Assembly: GCA_937891325.1 (NCBI GenBank)
Contig: CALAFU010000134.1
Coordinates: 1 to 8,359 of the forward strand
Direction of reading: 5' to 3'
DNA length: 8,359 nucleotides
Origin: an uncultured Candidatus Melainabacteria bacterium
GTDB lineage: Bacteria > Cyanobacteriota > Vampirovibrionia > Gastranaerophilales > Gastranaerophilaceae
The notes under the pieces are model-generated. The model was not told the DNA's origin, did not search any database, and was given only the letters and a program-made list of their open reading frames with translations. Positions 5,423 to 8,359 of this stretch are shown here, piece by piece (positions within the stretch are counted from its first letter, which is position 1; each line of letters opens with the position of its first letter). The translations under genes and the position numbers were made by a program.

Positions 5423-7519
5423 CTAATTTCTTACAACTTTTACAATACCCACTGATTTAGTTTTAGTATTTGAACTAATTTCATTATACGACATAATCGT
5501 AAATTGTGGATAGTAATTTTCAACTAAGTTTCTAAATGCTAATCTGATTGCTGCTGAACATAAAATTACAGGTTGGCAACCGTAAGTTGTGATTGCCTTT
5601 TGAATTTCGCTGTCTAAACTATTGAATAATAATTTTGAATATGTTGGGTCAACGGTTAAACTTCTTCCGTCTGGTGACATACCTTGTGCTAAAGTTCTTT
5701 CTACATCTGGAGACAAGATAATTGCCATTAATTCGCCGTTGTCGGCAACATTTTGTTTGCAAATACTTCTTGCTAAAGCGTGACGAACTTGTTCTGTCAA
5801 ATAGCTGTAATCCTTGCTAAATTTAGATTGCAAACTGATTGTTTCTAAAATAGTCTTCAAGTCACGGATAGTAACGCGTTCACGCAATAAACTTTGCAAG
5901 ATTTGTTGAATATCGCCGATAGTCATATCCTTCAACAAGTCGTCAACGTAAGAGTCTGAAACTTCTTTTCTCAAATTATCAACCAATTGTTGAACGTCAC
6001 TTCTTGTTAAGATGTCAGCCGCATTTTTCTTGATAACTTCTGTTAAGTGAGTTGAAACAACAGCAGACGGGCTTACAACTGTGTAACCATAAGCCTCTGC
6101 TAAATCTTTTTGATCCTCTTCAATCCATAAAGCAGGTAAACCAAATGCAGGTTCAACAGCGCTGATACCTTTAATATTAGGGTTATCCTCGCCACCCATA
6201 GCGTTCATGGCTAAACTTCTATCTGGATATACTTCACCAGCTTCAATAGGCACACCTTTTAACTTAATTTGATAAGTGTTTGGTGACAATTGAAGATTAT
6301 CTCTAACTCTGATAGAAGGTAAAACAATACCCATATCGAGAGCTGTTTGACGTCTAATTTGTGCAATACGTTCTAATAAATCTCCGCCCATTTCGACTTG
6401 TAATAACGGTACAAGTCTGTAACCAACCTCGATTTCGATAGTATCAACGTTAAGTAATTCCATAACGCTTTCACGAGTCGCACGTTTATTTCTTTTTCCA
6501 AGTTTTTCAGCTTTTTCTGCTTCAATTTTTGCTTGAGCTTCTGCTGCAACTTTCGCTTGTTTTTCTTTGTGTTTAAGTGTTGCCCAACTTCCTAAACCAA
6601 TACTGATAAGCAAGAATGGAATAGTTGGCATACCAGGGATAATACCCAAAACTAATAGCAAACCAGAAACAACGCCTAAAACTCTAGGGTCAGAGAACAT
6701 TTCTTTGCCGATGTCTTGAGATAAAGATTCGTCTTTACCTGTTGCACGAGATACAATCAAACCTGTTGCAACTGAGATTAAAAGTGCTGGAACTTGTGAA
6801 ACAAGACCGTCCCCTACTGTTAAGATAGTGTATGTAGTTAAGGCTGTTGAAAAATCCATTTTCAACATTACCATACCAATAATTAAACCACCGATAATGT
6901 TGATAATAGTGATTAAGATACCAGCTGTGGCATCACCTTTTACGAACTTAGAAGCACCATCCATAGTACCGTAGAAATCAGTTTCACGTTCAAGTGCTTT
7001 TCTTCGAGCTTTAGCTTCGTCGTCAGAAATCAATCCTGCGTTCAAATCGGCATCGATACTCAATTGTTTACCGGGCATTTTATCCAAAGTGAAACGTGCT
7101 GTTACTTCAGCTACACGAGTTGCACCACCTGTGATTACCATAAAGTTAATCAATACAAGGATTACGAAGATTACAAACCCTACAACGTAATTACCACCTA
7201 CAACGAACTCTCCGAATGAGTGAATTACGTTACCAGCTTCCCCATAAAGTAAAATAAGTCTTGTAGAACTGATGTTCAAACCTAATCTGAACAAGGTTGC
7301 AATCAACAATACTGTTGGAAAACTTGAATAATCAAGAGGTTCTTTGGTGTAAAGACAAACAAGCAAGATGATTACAGAAAGTGAAATGTTGATAGTCAAC
7401 AAAATATCCAACATTGCAGGTGGAAGTGGAATAACCATCATTAAAACAATGAACACCAAGCCAATGGCTAGTGAGATGTCATTATTCTTCAATAAGTCTG
7501 AAAGTTTTCCAAAGTTCAT
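5423..7519 (-). CDS. flhA: Flagellar biosynthesis protein FlhA (type III export gate)
   Basis: FlhA forms the nonameric export gate of the flagellar type III secretion apparatus. It couples the proton motive force to export and docks chaperone-substrate complexes. The 698 residues match the usual full length. The N-terminal half has about eight membrane helices (roughly 15-35, 37-57, 68-90, 110-130, 200-221, 237-257, 279-296 and 298-313). Family landmarks include FRLGLNISSTR (78-87), a cytoplasmic loop with the FHIPEP-family signature RRKALERETDFYGTMDGASKFVKGDA-like at about 172-197, and GDGLVSQVPALLIS (236-249). A charged linker (about 315-345) leads to the soluble docking domain, which ends near residue 698. 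The gene lies 28 nt downstream of flhB and 18 nt before the PilZ gene, as part of one minus-strand operon. Its own ribosome site is weak (AAGAG, 9 nt before ATG). flhF, which often follows flhA, is not next to it here. Confidence 0.97.
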   Translation of the reverse strand: MNFGKLSDLLKNNDISLAIGLVFIVLMMVIPLPPAMLDILLTINISLSVIILLVCLYTKEPLDYSSFPTVLLIATLFRLGLNISSTRLILLYGEAGNVIHSFGEFVVGGNYVVGFVIFVILVLINFMVITGGATRVAEVTARFTLDKMPGKQLSIDADLNAGLISDDEAKARRKALERETDFYGTMDGASKFVKGDATAGILITIINIIGGLIIGMVMLKMDFSTALTTYTILTVGDGLVSQVPALLISVATGLIVSRATGKDESLSQDIGKEMFSDPRVLGVVSGLLLVLGIIPGMPTIPFLLISIGLGSWATLKHKEKQAKVAAEAQAKIEAEKAEKLGKRNKRATRESVMELLNVDTIEIEVGYRLVPLLQVEMGGDLLERIAQIRRQTALDMGIVLPSIRVRDNLQLSPNTYQIKLKGVPIEAGEVYPDRSLAMNAMGGEDNPNIKGISAVEPAFGLPALWIEEDQKDLAEAYGYTVVSPSAVVSTHLTEVIKKNAADILTRSDVQQLVDNLRKEVSDSYVDDLLKDMTIGDIQQILQSLLRERVTIRDLKTILETISLQSKFSKDYSYLTEQVRHALARSICKQNVADNGELMAIILSPDVERTLAQGMSPDGRSLTVDPTYSKLLFNSLDSEIQKAITTYGCQPVILCSAAIRLAFRNLVENYYPQFTIMSYNEISSNTKTKSVGIVKVVRN

Positions 7520-7547
7520 CTTTTTGTTCTCTTACCTTCACCCAAGA

Positions 7548-8359
7548 TTAACGTTTCCTGTTGTTGTATACGTACGCAAGAATTTCTGCAACAGCTTGAA
7601 ACATATCTGATGGTATTATATCATTTATTTCTACTAATTGGTAGAGTGTTCTTGCAACAAGCCTATTTTCTACGATAGGAATGTTGTTATTTTGCGCAAT
7701 TTCTCTTATCTTAAACGCAATAAAATCAACCCCCTTAGCCACAACATAAGGTGCTGGTTTTTGAGTTCTATCGTATTTTATCGCAACTGCGTAATGTGTC
7801 GGATTTGTTACAACTACATCAGCAGTTGGAACCGCAGACATCATTTGTTGTTGTAAAAGTTGTTGACCCATTGCCCTAATTTTGCTCTTAATTTTTGGGT
7901 CACCTTCTGTTTCTTTGAATTCATCTTTGATTTCTTGCTTAGTCATCTTGATAGATTTTTCAAATTGGTATGTTTGGAATTTTAAATCTAAAAGTCCAAT
8001 GATAAGCATTGCCAAACACATGTTCAAGAACATTTGACCTAAAATGCTACCAATTACTCCAAAAACAATTTCTGGAGTAGCACCTAATAGTGCATAAAGT
8101 TCGTCTAATCTTGCATGTACTACTGAATAACCACAAGCACCTACAATACATACTTTTAATATTGATTTTGCAAGCTCAACCATTTTTTGAGGTTCAAAAG
8201 GATTTAACAATTTCTTTAAACCGTCAACCCATTTTTTAGGCGAAACGTTATCAAATTTTGGTGTAATTTTATCAAGAGCAAAAATTTTGCCGATTTGAAG
8301 TCTAATAGAAACCGCAGTAAGAATAAAGGTTGCAACCATAAACGGTAAAACTGCTTCTG
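7548..8359 (-). CDS. flhB: Flagellar biosynthesis protein FlhB, C-terminal portion (5' end beyond the window)
   Basis: FlhB is the export-gate component that switches substrate specificity from rod/hook proteins to filament proteins after cleaving itself. Numbered from the internal Met at 8339, the visible part has membrane segments at about 1-15, 56-75 and 90-118. It then has the conserved EIKDEFKETEGDPKIKSKIR linker (136-155) and the autocleavage motif NPTH at 179-182 (7794-7805), where cleavage falls between Asn and Pro. The end, IVENRLVARTLYQLVEINDIIPSD, is typical of the family. The reading frame stays open through the right edge (EAVLPF before that Met), and family members are about 350-380 residues. 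Roughly 80-100 N-terminal residues are therefore outside the window, and this Met is not the true start. It is the first visible gene of the flhB-flhA-PilZ operon, whose promoter is not in view. Confidence 0.95.
   Translation of the reverse strand, partial: EAVLPFMVATFILTAVSIRLQIGKIFALDKITPKFDNVSPKKWVDGLKKLLNPFEPQKMVELAKSILKVCIVGACGYSVVHARLDELYALLGATPEIVFGVIGSILGQMFLNMCLAMLIIGLLDLKFQTYQFEKSIKMTKQEIKDEFKETEGDPKIKSKIRAMGQQLLQQQMMSAVPTADVVVTNPTHYAVAIKYDRTQKPAPYVVAKGVDFIAFKIREIAQNNNIPIVENRLVARTLYQLVEINDIIPSDMFQAVAEILAYVYNNRKR

Noticed and set aside
7368..7856. Plus-strand open frames opposite flhA/flhB
   Set aside because: They are antisense to flagellar genes whose products are unmistakable, and they have no start signals.
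7548..8359. FlhB as an N-terminally truncated pseudogene
   Set aside because: The frame is open to the window edge and the residues before the internal Met are hydrophobic, as expected. The gene is cut by the window and not broken.
1..8359. CRISPR array, tRNA, rRNA or insertion sequence
   Set aside because: I saw no regularly spaced direct repeats, no tRNA-like cloverleaf with CCA/TTC-arm features, and no transposase motifs. The only repeat element is the small palindromic one at 114-177.

Overview
The window looks like chromosomal DNA from an AT-rich, flagellated, type IV pilin-bearing gut bacterium. The best match is a non-photosynthetic cyanobacterial relative of the Gastranaerophilales/Melainabacteria group. 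Two things suggest this: the style of the prepilin N-terminus (A|FTLAETLIVMGIIGVVAALTIPNL-like), and a dispersed repeat whose translation ends in MLKQVQHD sitting just in front of it. The assignment is from remembered family character, not from a search.

Layout, left to right. Positions 1-152 hold an upstream region with no complete gene. It contains a short perfect hairpin (86-102) and most of a REP/MITE-like palindromic repeat (114-177). The repeat runs into a plus-strand prepilin gene, ending at 947, and may supply its start codon and leader. A perfect 16-bp stem with flanking A and T runs (962-997) is a bidirectional terminator shared with the convergent minus-strand genes.

Everything from 1013 to the right edge is on the minus strand and is transcribed right to left. 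In transcription order it is: flhB (its 5' end lies outside the window), flhA, a YcgR-like PilZ protein, a 114-residue two-helix membrane protein with an acidic tail, a short PLP-dependent Orn/Lys/Arg-decarboxylase-family protein, and two tandem paralogous HNH-nuclease-like proteins. Gaps among the first five genes are 28, 18 and 3 nt and then a 1-nt overlap, so they look like one operon. An 83-nt gap precedes the HNH pair, which may be a separate unit or be read through.

FlhB and FlhA form the membrane core of the flagellar type III export gate. The PilZ protein has both c-di-GMP-binding motifs and probably links motility to that second messenger. The roles of the small membrane protein and the truncated decarboxylase beside flagellar genes are unknown.

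The least explained part is the HNH pair. Both proteins share a conserved N-terminal leader, a CxxC knuckle, a helical insertion of about 180-190 residues, and then an EH...N...N HNH core. One copy keeps the second CxxC and the other has lost it.
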